This document shows, piece by piece, positions 31,918-44,060 of a stretch of DNA of 49,358 nt. Origin of the DNA: Chara braunii (Eukaryota; Streptophyta; Charophyceae; Charales; Characeae). The position numbers and the translations under genes are program-made. Position 1 is the stretch's first letter. The number at the start of each line of letters is the position of its first letter. Below the pieces are notes generated by a model. That model did not search any database. It was not told the origin of the DNA and saw nothing but the letters and a program-made list of their open reading frames with translations. The stretch covers positions 800,630 through 849,987 of the forward strand of contig BFEA01000252.1 in the NCBI GenBank assembly GCA_003427395.1. The letters are read 5' to 3'.

Positions 31918-32048
31918 GGAAACATCTGATATCTATCTATCTATCTATCTATCGCTGTATTCCTTCAGAGGCCAGTTGCGGATCATCAGTAAAGTCAATC
32001 AAAGCTCAACAGGACGTATCTATGCTCTCTTCCAAGGGAAACATCCGA

Positions 32049-32091
<43 letters not shown>

Positions 32092-32277
32092 ATCTATCTA
32101 TCTATCTATCGCTGTAGTCCTTCAGAGGGCTGTTGCGGATCATCAGTAAAGTCAACCAAAGCTCAACAGGAGGTGATCACCCGTCGCTCTCTTCCGAGGG
32201 AAACATCCAATATCTATCTATCTATGCTCTCTTCCAAGGGAAATGTCGGATATCTATCTATTTATCTATCTATTTAT

Positions 32278-32320
<43 letters not shown>

Positions 32321-32425
32321 CCGCTTTAGTCCTTCAGAGGCCTGTTGCGAATCATCAGTGAAGTCAATCAAAGCTCAACAATCAAAGCTGAACAGGAGGT
32401 GATCAGCTGTCGCTCTCTTCCGAGC
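31918..32425. repeat. Higher-order array: (ATCT)n plus a 90-bp unit, three times
   Basis: The block GGGAAACATC-AT, (CTAT)n, then GTCCTTCAGAGG, GTTGCGGATCATCAGT, AAGCTCAACAGGA, CTCTCTTCC repeats starting near 31918, 32037 and 32199/32238. The microsatellite length varies between units. Tyr-Leu-Ser-Ile open frames come from (ATCT)n. Confidence 0.9.
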
Positions 32426-33070
32426 CCCATCCCATTGTGGGATTTGACGGTACCATGTTGGACCACTGCAGAAGAGGCGAGGCGTCCCGGTTGAAGCATA
32501 CTTAGCGTGCGAATAGTCTTGCGTTCATTTGATCGATGGATTCAGACTTGCTGGTCGTTTATGGTCAAAGAGCCCATTGTTGGGCATCTTGAACTGTTAA
32601 CGCAGTAGGCTTTTGACCCGTGATGGTCTATTGCAGTCATCTGACGGCATGTGATAGGCCTCTATTACAGTCTCTTGATGGTATATGATAGGCCTTATTA
32701 TAGGCCTGTGGGGGTATATAAGAATAGACCTTCATTAGGGTAGTTATCATGTCTGACCCTTAGCATAGCTCAACTAAAAATACGCCTGAGCTGAATGAGA
32801 CTCCTTTTGGGTGCCATCCCTGCTGACCCATTTCTTCTCCGACAGTAGGTTAGACTGCTCATTAACGGACCCAGGGGGCAGTTGTGGCCCCACTGCGATT
32901 GTTTTGTTTGTTTGTTTGCTTTTTTTTTTGTTTTGTTTTGGTTAAACCACTTGTACATTCGCCGAGTGGGAAAATAGCAGGCCTGGGGTGGGCCTCCGAC
33001 CTTCTAGGAGACCGAGAAACGAAATGACGGCCGCAGATGAGATTTATCAACGGCAGCCGTTGCCGGGCCC
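32426..33070. other. Intergenic stretch with short degenerate repeats
   Basis: A unit of about 46 bp ending TGATAGGCCT recurs between 32620 and 32710. A TATATAAG at 32713 resembles a TATA box but no gene follows. A T/G-rich homopolymeric tract lies at 32900-32940. Confidence 0.4.
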
Positions 33071-33073
33071 GAC

Positions 33074-33810
33074 CTCCCGCTTCCCTAATTTCCAAACACT
33101 GGCAGAGGTACTACCAATGGTAATGCTTTAAACCACTGCTACCCCCGCAGGCCTAAATTCGGCTTTGCTGGCCTTACAGACCGGGTTCTTAGGGGGGGCG
33201 GCGACCGGCAGGCGCAGGCGGGTTTGGTCAAAGGATTTTCAAGTGCCAACTTTGGCGATTTTTCACGCTCAGTAGAATTGACGAAAAAATCCGAAAATTT
33301 GAGATCCTGTAGATTAGGTTGTGATCTCTTCAGGAAAAATATATCAAAAAAATGAAAGAAAGAAAAAAAAGACCGCGAAATAAATGCCGTGCCATTCCGT
33401 TGTGTTTTCCATTTTTGCCACTCTACCACGTGTGGGCCAATGGGGAAGTAGCCCACGATTTTTTGCACTCAGAAGGATTGACTGAACAACTCTGAAAATT
33501 TGAGGGTCCGTAGATTTTGTAGTGATCTTTATAGGAAAAATATTTGAAAAATTAAAAAAAATCATTTTAACTGCGACATAAATTGCGGGGGCAATTTGAT
33601 GCACTTTCCAATTTTGCCATTCAGCCAGTTCCCCCCACTGCGCTACCGGTAGCCCTCATGGACCTGTGCTACCGCTCTCCCCTAATTTATGACGGCGGGG
33701 GTAGTGGTGGTACAAAAGTCCAGGTTGTGGTAGAGGCTAGTGCCCGTTTTCCCTAATTTCCCAACGCTGTTGGAGGTACTAGTGCTTTAAGTCTAGGTTG
33801 TTGTAGAGGC
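33074..33810 (+). repeat. Diverged tandem duplication, about 200-bp period
   Basis: The unit beginning CTCAG-AGAATTGAC at 33268 recurs at 33468 with shared GAAAATTTGAG, GTAGATT, GTGATCT, AGGAAAAATAT and a closing TTTTGCCA. Outside it, CCC-TTCCCTAATTTCC-AAC-CTG, then GAGGTACTA, occurs at 33076 and again at 33746, and GTAGAGGCT recurs at 33730 and 33801. Confidence 0.7.
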
Positions 33811-34289
33811 TGGATACTAGGCATATGGGCATATGACATTCTCTTCAGTATTTGGCCATTTGATTATCCAGATGATCTATGTGGGCCCCATCCCACCCTT
33901 TTACTCTTATTATTGTCCCTGGTGCACCCGTACTCCCAAAATCCTACTGCAGTGTTTTACCATCCTGGGCATCATCCTCTTATCATCCGATGGGAGTGAC
34001 CTGACCAGGCAGTCGTTGTAGGTATCAGGGCTAAGCAGAGGTCCTCACCTCCCTGCAGGAGTCCTGATTGAAGCATAGTCGGACGAGCCCTGTCTTATGG
34101 GCACTTCGAGCGCTAGGCATAGGCATTCTACTACAAGTCCCATAGGTGAACCCTTTCCTGTTGGAGGGACCCTAGCCTCTGTCATTAGTGAGTTCGCAGC
34201 CACCACCCATTTTTTCCTCACGTCGGTCATGCGTTTGACGTTTCGGCCTCGTTTTCTTGTGGAGACAAGTTTCGGACTGCAAGGCTGGG

Positions 34290-34480
34290 GCCGTGTACGA
34301 GTGGCTTAAGCAGTGCTAGTCTCCATCATCAGGACATACTAGGCCACCATCGGTTCGTTACTTCCGTCATGAACTAGGCGTACTACTATTCTGATCTTTC
34401 GTTCTTATTGATACGGGTAGCAGATAATCCCTCCCCTTGACACAGCCTCCACTGGAAGTTCCCCAATGATATCCTCTTTT
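34290..34480 (+). repeat. LTR relic related to the chromovirus tail
   Basis: Order and wording match 4930-5095: CATCATC, TCATGAACTAGG, CGGGTAG-AGA, CCCCTTGACACAGCC-CTA-GG, AAGTT-CCCAA-GATATCCTC. Divergence is substantial, so this is an old copy, probably a solo or truncated LTR. Confidence 0.6.
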
Positions 34481-34544
34481 TTCTTTTTTTTCCACGAACA
34501 ACCCGAGTGGATGCTAGGGGTGCTGGTAAGAGCAGGCAGCACTA

Positions 34545-35090
34545 GTACTTCCCGGGAGGCTCCATCTATTGGTCAGGAGCAGCACCTGCTGGAAAGCGGG
34601 TCCAGTGTCCCTGAACATTTAAATTCCTCGTTTAAACAGAGATGGCAGTTGTGATGGCAGCCAGCCGAAGGACTCCTCTGCGGAAGCGAGATTTGGCAGG
34701 CAGCACTGTGCAGTGCGCAGTAGCCTGAGCTGCTTGCCTGCATGGCAGCCTACGTCTAGCCTAACCCTATTCATACCATACATTGTTCCTCGAATGCATA
34801 TCTCAGTTCTTGTACTTCATGCTTTTGTTTGTTTGTCGCCCCTCCCCCCTATTCCATCTGTGGCCCTTGCCCCCCAAAGCAGAGCCCTAAGGTAACCAAT
34901 TCTACATGATCAATCACTACGCAGTCCTGTCTGCATCCCCGCTCTTTTTTAACCAACCCCGTGATGAGCTTGAGGCGCTGGAAGGAGCATACACATCAAG
35001 ATTCCTCGGAGGAGGCTCCATCTATTGGTGGGGAGCTCCACCTGCTATGGAAACGGGTGCAGCGTCCCTTTATACATTTATATATTGATA
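34545..35090 (+). repeat. Diverged direct repeat, about 460 bp apart
   Basis: The sequence GGAGGCTCCATCTATTGG, then AGC-CCACCTGCT, GGGT-CAG-GTCCCT, ACATTTA-AT occurs at 34551-34622 and again at 35012-35085. No protein is encoded. Confidence 0.7.
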
Positions 35091-35196
35091 AACAGGGACC
35101 AATTAAAGCACGAGGGGGGATCACCGCTTCAGTCTGTCGACAGCACACCACTAATATTCAATGAGACGCTAGCTACTCCCCCCTTCATTCATTGTA

Positions 35197-35725
35197 TGTT
35201 GGTCGATGTCGAGGGTGGCCACATTCATCCTCCTACCTTTGGAATCTAAACCCCTAAACCCTTAACCCTTCTTTGCCTCAGTGCAGAACCCTCACATTTT
35301 GTAGACTGTGACAGCTGCGACTTTGAGTGTACATATCAGTACATACCACCCCTGCTCGTTCTTGGATTGTTGATTGGATTGTCGATTGGATTGTTGATTG
35401 ATGACAAGGGTGGCAATATCCGTGCACCTCCTTTAGGTATCCCAGCCCCTGAACCCTTGTGTCCCAGAGCACAGACCCATGTGCTCATACAGACTATGCT
35501 GCAGTGACATTGAGGCTTTGCTCCTTCTACAGTGACCTGTACTGTCCTTACTACCCCTGCTCGTTCTTGGAGCGTTGGTCGATTACAAGGGCGGCTGTAT
35601 CCCACCTTCTCCTTTTGAAGTCTGAACCCCTAAGCCCTCGAAAAGCAGAGCGCTGAACCCTGTGCACACACAGGCTATATTGCAGTAAATCTGAGACGTT
35701 GCCCCTCCACCCTGTGAACCTTTTA
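35197..35725 (+). repeat. Three tandem units of about 190 bp
   Basis: Units starting near 35205, 35402 and 35586 share AGGGTGGC, CCTCCTTT-GAA-TC, CCCCTAA-CCCT, CAGAGC, GCAGT-A-ATTGAG and CACCCCTGCTCGTTCTTGGA. The first is extended by a (GGATTGTTGATT) microrepeat at 35366-35401. From 35726 to 36194 I see no further gene or repeat. Confidence 0.7.
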
Positions 35726-36194
35726 ATCTGTTGGGGCAGAAGCAGAAGCCGCAGAACCCTTGAACTGTAAGTCGTCTGTGTCTCCAGAGTGTTCTGCCAC
35801 GACTTCGAGTATCCATGGTCGTGTGTATGCTTCGATTATAGCTTTTATATGGTCCGTGGCTGCCCTCTGATGACGTCATTGGTTGTTGCAGAGCAAAGTC
35901 CGCAGTCCCCATGCTTGTAGCTGCTCCCACTTCCATTTCTGCCGCCCTTCGCGTGCCGTTGTTTACTGCACACACTTTTCCATCCTCTCTGTGGGTTGGG
36001 AGCGCGGGGGTGCGAGGATCTATGGGACAGGTGTGGGGCTGGGGAATAAGTAAGAGAGGGGGGGTGCTACGAGGATGAAGTTAGTCGGAAGGTACGGGAC
36101 CTGATATTCAGTAAGAGGCTTTCGTTGCCACGTGCTCTCTAAGTTTCTCCATGGTTTCCACAAGATGTCCGGTCTCACATCCAGTTCACTGAAC

Positions 36195-36265
36195 TTACCT
36201 GAACAGGTATTGAACCTCGAACTTCATTCTTATCGTTAGTCATCGTAACCTACTGAGCCACAACA
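36195..36265 (-). mobile_element. tRNA-like SINE head
   Basis: On the minus strand TGGCTCAGTAGGTTA (A-box-like) is followed 30 bp later by AGGTTCAATACC (B-box-like). The body and tail are not delimited and no target duplication was found. Confidence 0.5.
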
Positions 36266-36400
36266 TCTACTGATCTGTACCTGTGCTATGCTGAGCTGGA
36301 GTGAGGGATGTGTGCAATCACCAGAATAACGCCATGGACCAAGAACGTCAGGCAAACCTCTCATAGCCTAGACCCAACATACAGCAATCGTGGAGTAAAC

Positions 36401-36505
36401 CCCTTGGGTGACACAGGCAGCGTCTGTAATTCGTACCCTTGGGTGACACAGGCAGCGTCTGTAATTCTTACCCTTGGGTGACACAGGCAGCGTCTGTAAT
36501 TCTTA
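36401..36505 (+). repeat. Minisatellite, three 35-bp units
   Basis: CCCTTGGGTGACACAGGCAG plus 15 bp repeats at 36401, 36436 and 36471 with one base difference. The near identity implies a recent expansion. Confidence 0.95.
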
Positions 36506-36958
36506 CCGTGGGCCAACCTGATGGCCCCGCTATGGCTCCCCTTTTGAACCAACCCTTGCCAGCCTCTTTGAGTTGCAAGGCACTTTGTGTGCAAGGAACA
36601 AAAACAGAAAACAAAAACAAAACATAACAAAACATAACAGAACTGCGGTCAGGAACACCATCCCCACCCGATTGTTGTCCCAATGGCGAGCGGCGTCCCA
36701 TGAGCTGTCCTGGAACAAAAGGACGGGCTCCTGCTTGCTGCCAACGCAAGAGGTCGGCAAGTTACCCTCGGGCCAAAGGCGGGTTCGGCATAGAAACTTG
36801 GGGGACAGTGGTGCTTTACACGGTGACTATGATAGCAGTGGGTGAAAAAAGCCCTGACAGTATTATTTTCAGGTCCTGGGTAACGAGTCCAAAACTGAAA
36901 TTAGGGTTTCGGGGTCAAATTTTATGTTTTTTTATTATTATTTTGTTTGCCTGTTCTT

Positions 36959-37434
36959 TTTTTTTTTTTTTTTTTTTTTTAAAGGCTAATTTTTTAANCC
37001 CAACCAATTCAATTACCTGTCAAATCTGGACAGGATGGTCTTTCAGGCCTTTTTTATTGTCATTATAGTATTACGGGGAACCCCGTAGCAGCCATATCCG
37101 TGCTCAAGCCTCCAACGAGGGAAACATGCGGGAGCTGCACCCACCAGCAGGTGCGATACCTGCTACAGCAGGTGGGCGATACCGGCCAGGGGTCAGCCGG
37201 TAGCATCAGGACCGAGCTTCTTCGATGGGCCAGTCACTGTGCCTCCCCTCCGGTCCCCTCCCCCTATGAACATCAGCAGTCTCTGCTCAATGCCACTCGG
37301 GGGGACCAACGGCATATCTCTAGGTGGCGGGCGCCAAGCTTGCCCAGGAAGGTACACGAGGCCAACGGGGATTGAACCCAAGACCTCCCGAATGCCACTT
37401 GCGTGCCTTACCAACTGAGCTAGGCCGCTGGTTT
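36959..37434 (-). mobile_element. Full-length tRNA-derived SINE with 13-bp target duplication
   Basis: The 13-mer TTTGCCTGTTCTT flanks both sides exactly (36946-36958 and 37435-37447). Read on the minus strand, the element starts with a tRNA-like head: TAGCTCAGTTGGTAAGG (A box) then GGTTCAATCCCC (B box). A GC-rich body of about 330 bp with palindromic CACCTGCTG/CAGCAGGTG segments follows, and it ends in a poly(A) of about 20 at 36980-36959. Length is about 476 bp. Pol III promoter, poly(A) and target duplication are the hallmarks of LINE-mobilised SINEs. Confidence 0.9.
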
Positions 37435-37447
37435 TTTGCCTGTTCTT

Positions 37448-39239
37448 GTTTTGGTTCAATGTGCCAAATTTTGTGTCATTTGAAGAATTGGAATTTCCTC
37501 TGTTAAGATTTCTGAAATTTCTCAAGATTTCTAAAATTGAGATGTTGGCAAAATTTCATGAAAATGCACTTTTGCCTTGCTGTTTTATATGTTTTGTATT
37601 TTTTTTTTTTGGATTTTGTTTTGCAGTTAGTTAGTATGGTCTCCACTCTATGAATTGGTGGCAAGTTCGATTAAAATGACCCTTTGGTTTTCATATAAAT
37701 GGCATGGCAAGTGGTCTGAAACTTAGGGTCTCCGTTACCTTCTCTCTCAGGCTGTGTAGGTGTGGTAGTAATATTGGTTTCAACCAGGCACAGAAAGGAA
37801 ACCAAGAACTCGAGCTCATCTCACAGTGCAGTTGGACTATTGCAGAACAATTAGCAGGGTCATGGCTTTACCGGCCCCTTAGGTTGTTGTCCAAATAAGG
37901 TTTAGGTGCAGTGCAGGTGAGGAAGGAGAGAGGTAAGGCGGGAGGGAAGACGGCTCTTGGGGAGGAGAGAAGCCACATTAAAAAAAGAACTCTTCTGTGT
38001 GCTCCTGCTCTTCTTTTCCTAGGGGTTTGTGGTGGACTTCGGCATTTAACATACGTATGGGACTTGCAGTCCCCTTTCAATGTCTTCCAGCGCCATCTTC
38101 CTTTTCCTGGTGAACTTCTTGCTCGCTTTTCGCATGTCTCTTGTCCTTTCCGAGCAAACGGATGGCTTGCTCTCATCATCCCCTGATGGTTGACATGCAA
38201 TGAATACTTGCCAACACACGCGTATGGCGTTGTAGTGCATTTATTGCTAAGAGAATAATGATGGTTTCGATTATGAACGCAAGCAAGCGGGGTCAACGCT
38301 ACCCCAAAACCCAACCTGGGGGACACGTGGGTGCCGATTGCACAGTAAATCAGGGTGTTGTCCCTGGCTGCATACGTACAGAAGGTAAGGGATCGTGATG
38401 ATGAGTAAGGGTGAGAGGGTGTCTCCTAGGGGACCAGTTCGGCAATACATCGTGATGATCAAATTGCGAGGAATGAGCCCTCGTGGGGCCCTTATCAGAC
38501 ATGCACATGTTCTGGGCTGTTGCCCCCAGCAAGCCCGTGCCCGCCCTAAGTGAAGGTGGGCCTGAATATTCACTAGAGGCCAAAATTTGACATTTTCCAT
38601 ATGTGGGTACTCAGACAGTTGCAGCATGCCAGCTGGTTACAGGGAAACGTGAGCCTCCAGGATGCACTGCGCAGTTGAGCCCAGGGCCGGGTGGTTGCGC
38701 CCTGGGCACACTCATTGTGAGGCGGACACATCACGCAGTGGCCGCATACGAATGAGAAAGCAGTATTGCCGTCACACAACTGTCGCGAGCCAATGAGAAT
38801 GCGGCAAACACTGCCTGGACGTCGGCCTGGATGAGCCTAACCGAAAAAGGGCTCAGGCCCTTAACTGTAGAAGTGGGCATGGGCGCAGACACTGGTGCCC
38901 GACTGGAAGCTCCTGGAAACTTCCTCAGCCAGGTCCACGCAGCCAGGGTAAGGCTGCCGTTTCCATAAAGGAAAGTGTCCTGGGGGGAAGGCATTCAGGC
39001 CTTAGCAAGAGATGCGGACACGCTGCTGCGCTAGTGTCTGTGTTAGCTGGGTGGCCGAGCGCCCGCACGGGCGCTTAGGTGAGGGGCGCTGCAAGGGCAG
39101 CGGGGCGTACCACAGCCATAGCCGGGCTGCAGGGGCGAAGGCAGGTGATGGCGAAGGTGGTCTTCGGGTAGGAGGCGCATGAGGTGGGGGTCCAAGGGTG
39201 ACGAGCGGAGGAGAGACAACGTACCTGTGGTCGGCCTTG
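37448..39239. other. No recognisable gene
   Basis: Mixed-composition DNA. Frames of up to 150 codons exist on both strands (for example 37868-38326 minus) but show no family motif and no codon pattern I can support. The part from about 39010 may already belong to the LTR that ends at 39540. Confidence 0.4.
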
Positions 39240-39558
39240 GTGTTGATGTCACGTACATTGGTCTTCGACTTCAGAGTGACTCAGTTGCAGTAACGTAGAT
39301 AGGCTAGATAGGCTGAGTAGGATAGGCTGGGCGCTGGGAGCCAGACAATGAAGAGCGACATTGGATACAATGTTAGTGTGACCAGAGAGTGGCCACGTTG
39401 ACATTCAAGTTCATTGTATTGCTCTTAGTTGTACAGTATCTTGGTGCATTGAGCTCTCTGCTTGGTACATGACTATTTGTGCTACTGCGTGATTTTGCAA
39501 CTTGGTTTTCTGTCTATCACTCTCTCTTATATTCCTTGCAATTTGGTATCGGAGCTGG
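39240..39558 (+). mobile_element. LTR 3' end with plant-type primer binding site
   Basis: TGGTATCGGAGCTGG at 39544-39558 matches the initiator-Met tRNA primer site of plant LTR retrotransposons (usual wording TGGTATCAGAGC). It is preceded by a CA dinucleotide at 39539-39540 and a 3-base spacer, as at a 5' LTR end. A TGTTGATGT at 39242 could be the LTR start, giving about 300 bp, but this border is a guess. The matching 3' LTR is not in the window. Confidence 0.6.
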
Positions 39559-41837
39559 TTTGATATCGCCGTTACCGGCACTGGCGACATTGTTACTTGG
39601 TGCGCTCACGAAGCTTCTACGCAGTGAGGATACATTGGCACTGGCATGATTGGGCAACACCCAGGTAAGAGGGGTGCGTCGGCGGAAGGCTGTGGCGACA
39701 GCAGGTGTATGTGGGATGATGAGAGCATGCTGATGTGCCATTTTGGCTGAGGTGGCACTGCATTGCATTGTGGGTTGTACCGAGGCTATGACCGGTCATG
39801 GAATGCACGTCGGCTCAATTGGTGAGAAATTTGTGGTCGGGGCCAGCTATCTTCAGGTACGTTGTTCCCTTACCTTATCTTCCCATCTCAATCTCTTCTT
39901 ACTATGAGGAAGCGAGTTCTGGAGTCGTGAGCACTTTACCTTGAGAGTTAACATTCTTCTTGGTGGCGCATCTGGAAGGAGAGGGCGGTGCCTCTGAAGG
40001 GCCCTGGTCCAAGCACGGGTCACAGTCACCATGCCAGCCCTTGGGAGTAGAGCACGCATGCTTTGCTGCTTTGTCCTTTAAACCCTTCCTGCGCTGTAGA
40101 GGGAACGTGGACAGACCAGTCCTATGCAGACGTTTACCAGACAGTCTATAAATGATTTCTAGCAGATCTCTTCTGAATACTGGCTGTGATCGTCATCCTG
40201 TTTACGACGTTAAACCACCAGTACTTCCTTGAGTTGTGCCTGTTAACGCGCCACGATTTTAGGAAACATGCGGGCTTCTACAAAAGCGCCCAAATTCATC
40301 AAACTAAAAACGTTTTTACTCTTTTTTTTTTCCGCGGCCGATAGTTGGGCAAAGTACTGGTGGTTGAAAATAATTCTTGAGGACCTTGGCGACTGTCCTT
40401 AAACTGCCTTTTGATCAGCCAGATCAGTCAGATGTAAGGCTCGTTGCATGCGAGGATAAATAACAGGCAGTGCTGGTCATAAGCGGGGGTTCATGGGGCT
40501 CAGGGTTGGGCCGTTGTGCACACGTCAGACATCACTACTTGATGATGCAGTCAGGATCGTTTGATAGTGGGGAAGGGAAGGTTCCAATTGGTGCTCGTAC
40601 AACAGACACAATTATTCTCATTTCTACATGAACATGTACAAGTCATTTACTTTTACTTTTGACTAGTAAGGTGGACATATTGCTAACAGCTAACAAACAG
40701 CATCGGACTTAAATTGTAGTAACCTACCGTAGCCAGTTCAAGTCTAACGCTGTTGAGGGAGAACTGATCAAAGTAGGAATAAATCATTTGTTCGGTTTGT
40801 GTTAATGCTGTTGACATCACTTGAATGATAACCTGGTTGACTTATTAAATATTTATATTTTATTTATATTTCTTAACTTGGTCAGACACATGTTGTGGTA
40901 GGGCCCAACGAGGGCAGTAGTGCAGATAGTGATTTGCCTAGTCGATGAGCGGTGCAAACACGGTGGGACACACGTGGACTTCCGGTATCGATTCAAGTCT
41001 TGCTCCTAGGGGACGAGAGGAGGTTCCAGGCCGAAGCAAGGACCTGACATTTGCAGATCGTCAGGGAGGCAGCAACAGATGCAGATCAAACGTTAGCAGC
41101 AACAACAATTAACGCAGTAGCAATGGCTACATCTGTAGCGACCTCCCACGGTCAGCGGAGCCATGTTCTTTGTCTCATCTAGTGGGACGAATGCAGGACC
41201 CTCCACCAGTCAGATGACCACCTCCGCCCACTAGAGAGGAGTTAGAACTCCAACAGGTAGAGTTACTCCACCTACATTTAAAGAAGCAACTCAGGGATGG
41301 TACCAGTAGAGAAAATCAGATTAAGAATCGTAAGGCTGGACTAAAGAGTAGGGAGGCAGATAAGGTTGCATTAGGTTTTTGTATAATCCGTGACAAAGTA
41401 ATTCCGATTGGCGATCGGCGCTAGCACCTAGCAACCCACGGATGACAGGGCCCATCCGCTAGGACACGCGCAAACCTGTAAAAGGAAGCCGCATCGGCTG
41501 CCCATCGCCCCGGGGATTCAGCAGCGCCGCCCCCGATTTTCATTAGCTGAAGTGGCAAGGGCCACATGGTAAACATGTGATGCAGTGAAGCCAACGTACC
41601 AATCAGAAGGAGCAATTGGTGAGCAAGGACAAAACAAACACGATCGAGAGACTGTAACCTTCAACAACAACGAGGGTGACAAGATAGTTAAAGACAGTGA
41701 TAAAAAAACTAAGGACAGTGCAGACACGATCGACTGATACTCGTGGAAGGTAGGACAAGCTGGAAGGAGGATTGGAGGAACAAATCAAGGAGAGATGGGA
41801 GGAGGGAGAACACGACAACCGTTGTCGAGAGGGCGTT
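39559..41837 (+). other. Decayed LTR-retrotransposon interior and unknown DNA
   Basis: Downstream of the PBS there is no intact gag or pol. Near 41215-41390 a short frame reads REELELQQVELLHLHLKKQL, a coiled-coil-like segment with gag-like character, then decays. A 35-bp stretch at 40335-40370 (CGGCCGATAG, AAGTACTGGTGGTTGAAA) matches 22692-22727. Nothing else was recognised. Confidence 0.35.
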
Positions 41838-43794
41838 GTCGAGCGCATCGGCTCTTGCCTTTTTCACAGAGTAAGGGAGCCCACCCGACCATGTCACGCA
41901 GGAGTTAAATAAAACAAAAACTCATAGACAACTTGGGAACGATATATAACGACCCCATGAACCACCGAAATGGTAGCGGTTGCATCACTCCTTCGCCACT
42001 CTAGCCGGGTGCGCCAGCTGTACATCCCACGGTCCCTTATGACTGGATAGGTTTCCGCGGGGCACATTTTGCCTTCCCAGAGGAGCTGTCACCACCCTCA
42101 GGGGCGTATCCCTACCGAGCTACTGACCTATGTGCGAAAGCTTTAACATGCGATTGCGAAGGTAGGCCAACCGATGACATTTGCTCATTCGCTGGAATAT
42201 AGATACACTTGGTTAACGCCAAGTGGACCCGAACATTGTCCGTTCCCCAGGGCGTTGATCTTCTAGGTACGAAACAAAGGTTGGTCGACTAGGAAGGTCT
42301 TAACCAAACGTGAAACCCATAAAGTAATCCTAGTCCCTTTATTTTTTTCTCTGATCACAAAATAAAGTCAATACATCGTATATCCAATCACGCAAAATAA
42401 TATTTCGACTTGATAAGATGATCTGCCGAAAATATTTTTCCCAGCTTATATGACTGAAGAGACTTATACCGCCGCTTCCAAGACGGAAGTTCGTTTATTG
42501 ACAAAAAAATAAGAATGGATAACCTAATATTTGACTTGTAGGTTGACCTATTAACGCACCTATTAAACCCTGCCAGGAATGACTTCTGCAAATAAATTTC
42601 GTTGCTACCATGCAAATCAACAAATGATCTGTCTCCTGGCAAAGTTTGAACTCTCAAGTTAACCTCATTTTCGTAACACATGCTATTGCTCGGAAACAAG
42701 GTACTTTCTAACGAATAATTTTTTATTGATTGCTTTTATATTCTCGAGCAGTAATTACTCTTCCCGTTTTTTCAAATGATGGAGTATTTATCTGCATCAT
42801 CATGTTACTCAAAGGAAAACCGCAATCTTTTATCATTTCACAAAGATTGTACTACTTCAACTGCCTTCATATAAAGTAAGGTAATCCTTGATATGCGAAG
42901 ATTAAAAACAGTTCAATGCCTATCTAAAATCCTGACATTTTTCCAACTTTTGGTTCGTAGCAGATTTCGTATGTCCTGATAAAATATTTCTCACGTATGA
43001 CATACGTCTTACCCCTCAATGCTTAAACATGATAGTAAGATCTTTGGGATCATCTGGATACTCTCCATTCAGTTGGATCTATTTGTTTTTTTTTTTTTTT
43101 TTTTTTTAATTATTATTATCCTTGTCGAGGTGTATAACCACGACTCTAACGTAAGGACAATCTCGACGTGGTCCTTGCATGTCTTAACAATGCGCGTCTA
43201 GCCAAGATAAAGATGTCGGCCCTCCCGGACCTCAACTTCAATCTGGTCGAGTCGTGCAAGCTCCTCACTATCAAAGTCAAGGTACTAATGTGTCCGCCCC
43301 GCACGAGCCGAACCGTCCTTGTACCATAGAGGAAAGTCGTTCACGAGGCTAATCTCCAAACTATGGCGCGAACCGGCTGCCGCATCCGGAAGAGGTACCT
43401 AGTCGCAGTGTCCCTAATCCGAACAACTAGTCGTGTTTTGTTAAAGCCCAACCGGATCTATCTAATCATGTTTGCTCCCCATGCTTTCTCATCCCAGCGC
43501 CAGTAGAGACCCAAAAAACTGCCTTTGCTTTTGGTGTTCCTTCTCCGCCCAATCAGCACTAATTCAGGGGTGCCTACCTCGTAGGATGATGTGGTGGATA
43601 AATCCACTAGGGCTATGCGGCAACCGGTGTTCAGATACAGGTAAAAACCATATATATGTAACCACGGGATGTAAGCAACTTAGGTTGCGACATGGAGACC
43701 CTATAGTAGCTGGGGAGGGAAATCAACCCTTACAGGTAGCGAAGAGGGTCGGTAGAATTCCGCTGACGAACAAGAGCCTTCCTCCGGATAGAGA

Positions 43795-44060
43795 ATTCAA
43801 AATTTCGTTTTGATGCTGCAATAACATAAAAACATAAACTTTGAAGTTCGAATGCTAAATACATGACAATCAACTCATAAGATGAGATCATGAAAAACAT
43901 ACTACAAGTAGAGAGTAGAATTAACACCATAGATTTAAGAGCATTCAAAGTTTTTTGTTTGAAATAATCGAAACACATCAAAATGGTGCTGGCAGTACCA
44001 AACAATAGAAAGGTTTTACAAAAATATGTCAAATTATCTATGATTAGATTTTTTCAGATA
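43795..44060 (-). pseudogene. nad2: Mitochondrial nad2 fragment (nuclear copy)
   Basis: The minus-strand frame from about 44060 to 43799 reads DNLTYFCKTFLLFGTAST, MCFDYFKQ, VLILLSTCSM, FMISSYELIVMYLAFELQSL and CFYVIAASKRNFEFS. This is a central membrane segment of NADH dehydrogenase subunit 2 of respiratory complex I, very close to plant mitochondrial nad2. It covers about 85 of roughly 490 residues and stops abruptly on both sides, so it is a non-functional nuclear mitochondrial insertion. The sequence just after the EFS codons does not continue nad2; a mitochondrial exon end or a rearrangement is possible. Confidence 0.9.

Noticed and set aside
31875-32402. Tyr-Leu-Ser-Ile repeat proteins
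   Set aside because: Translation of (ATCT)n microsatellite.
32705-32725. TATA-box promoter at TATATAAG
   Set aside because: No gene or transcript-like frame follows on either strand within range.
36401-36505. CRISPR-like array
   Set aside because: The 35-bp units are directly adjacent with no spacers; it is a minisatellite in a eukaryotic genome.
42388-42699. 103-codon minus-strand frame as a mitochondrial gene
   Set aside because: Its DNA shares words with copy A of the large repeat (for example near 14295 and 14380), so it is part of the non-coding repeat.
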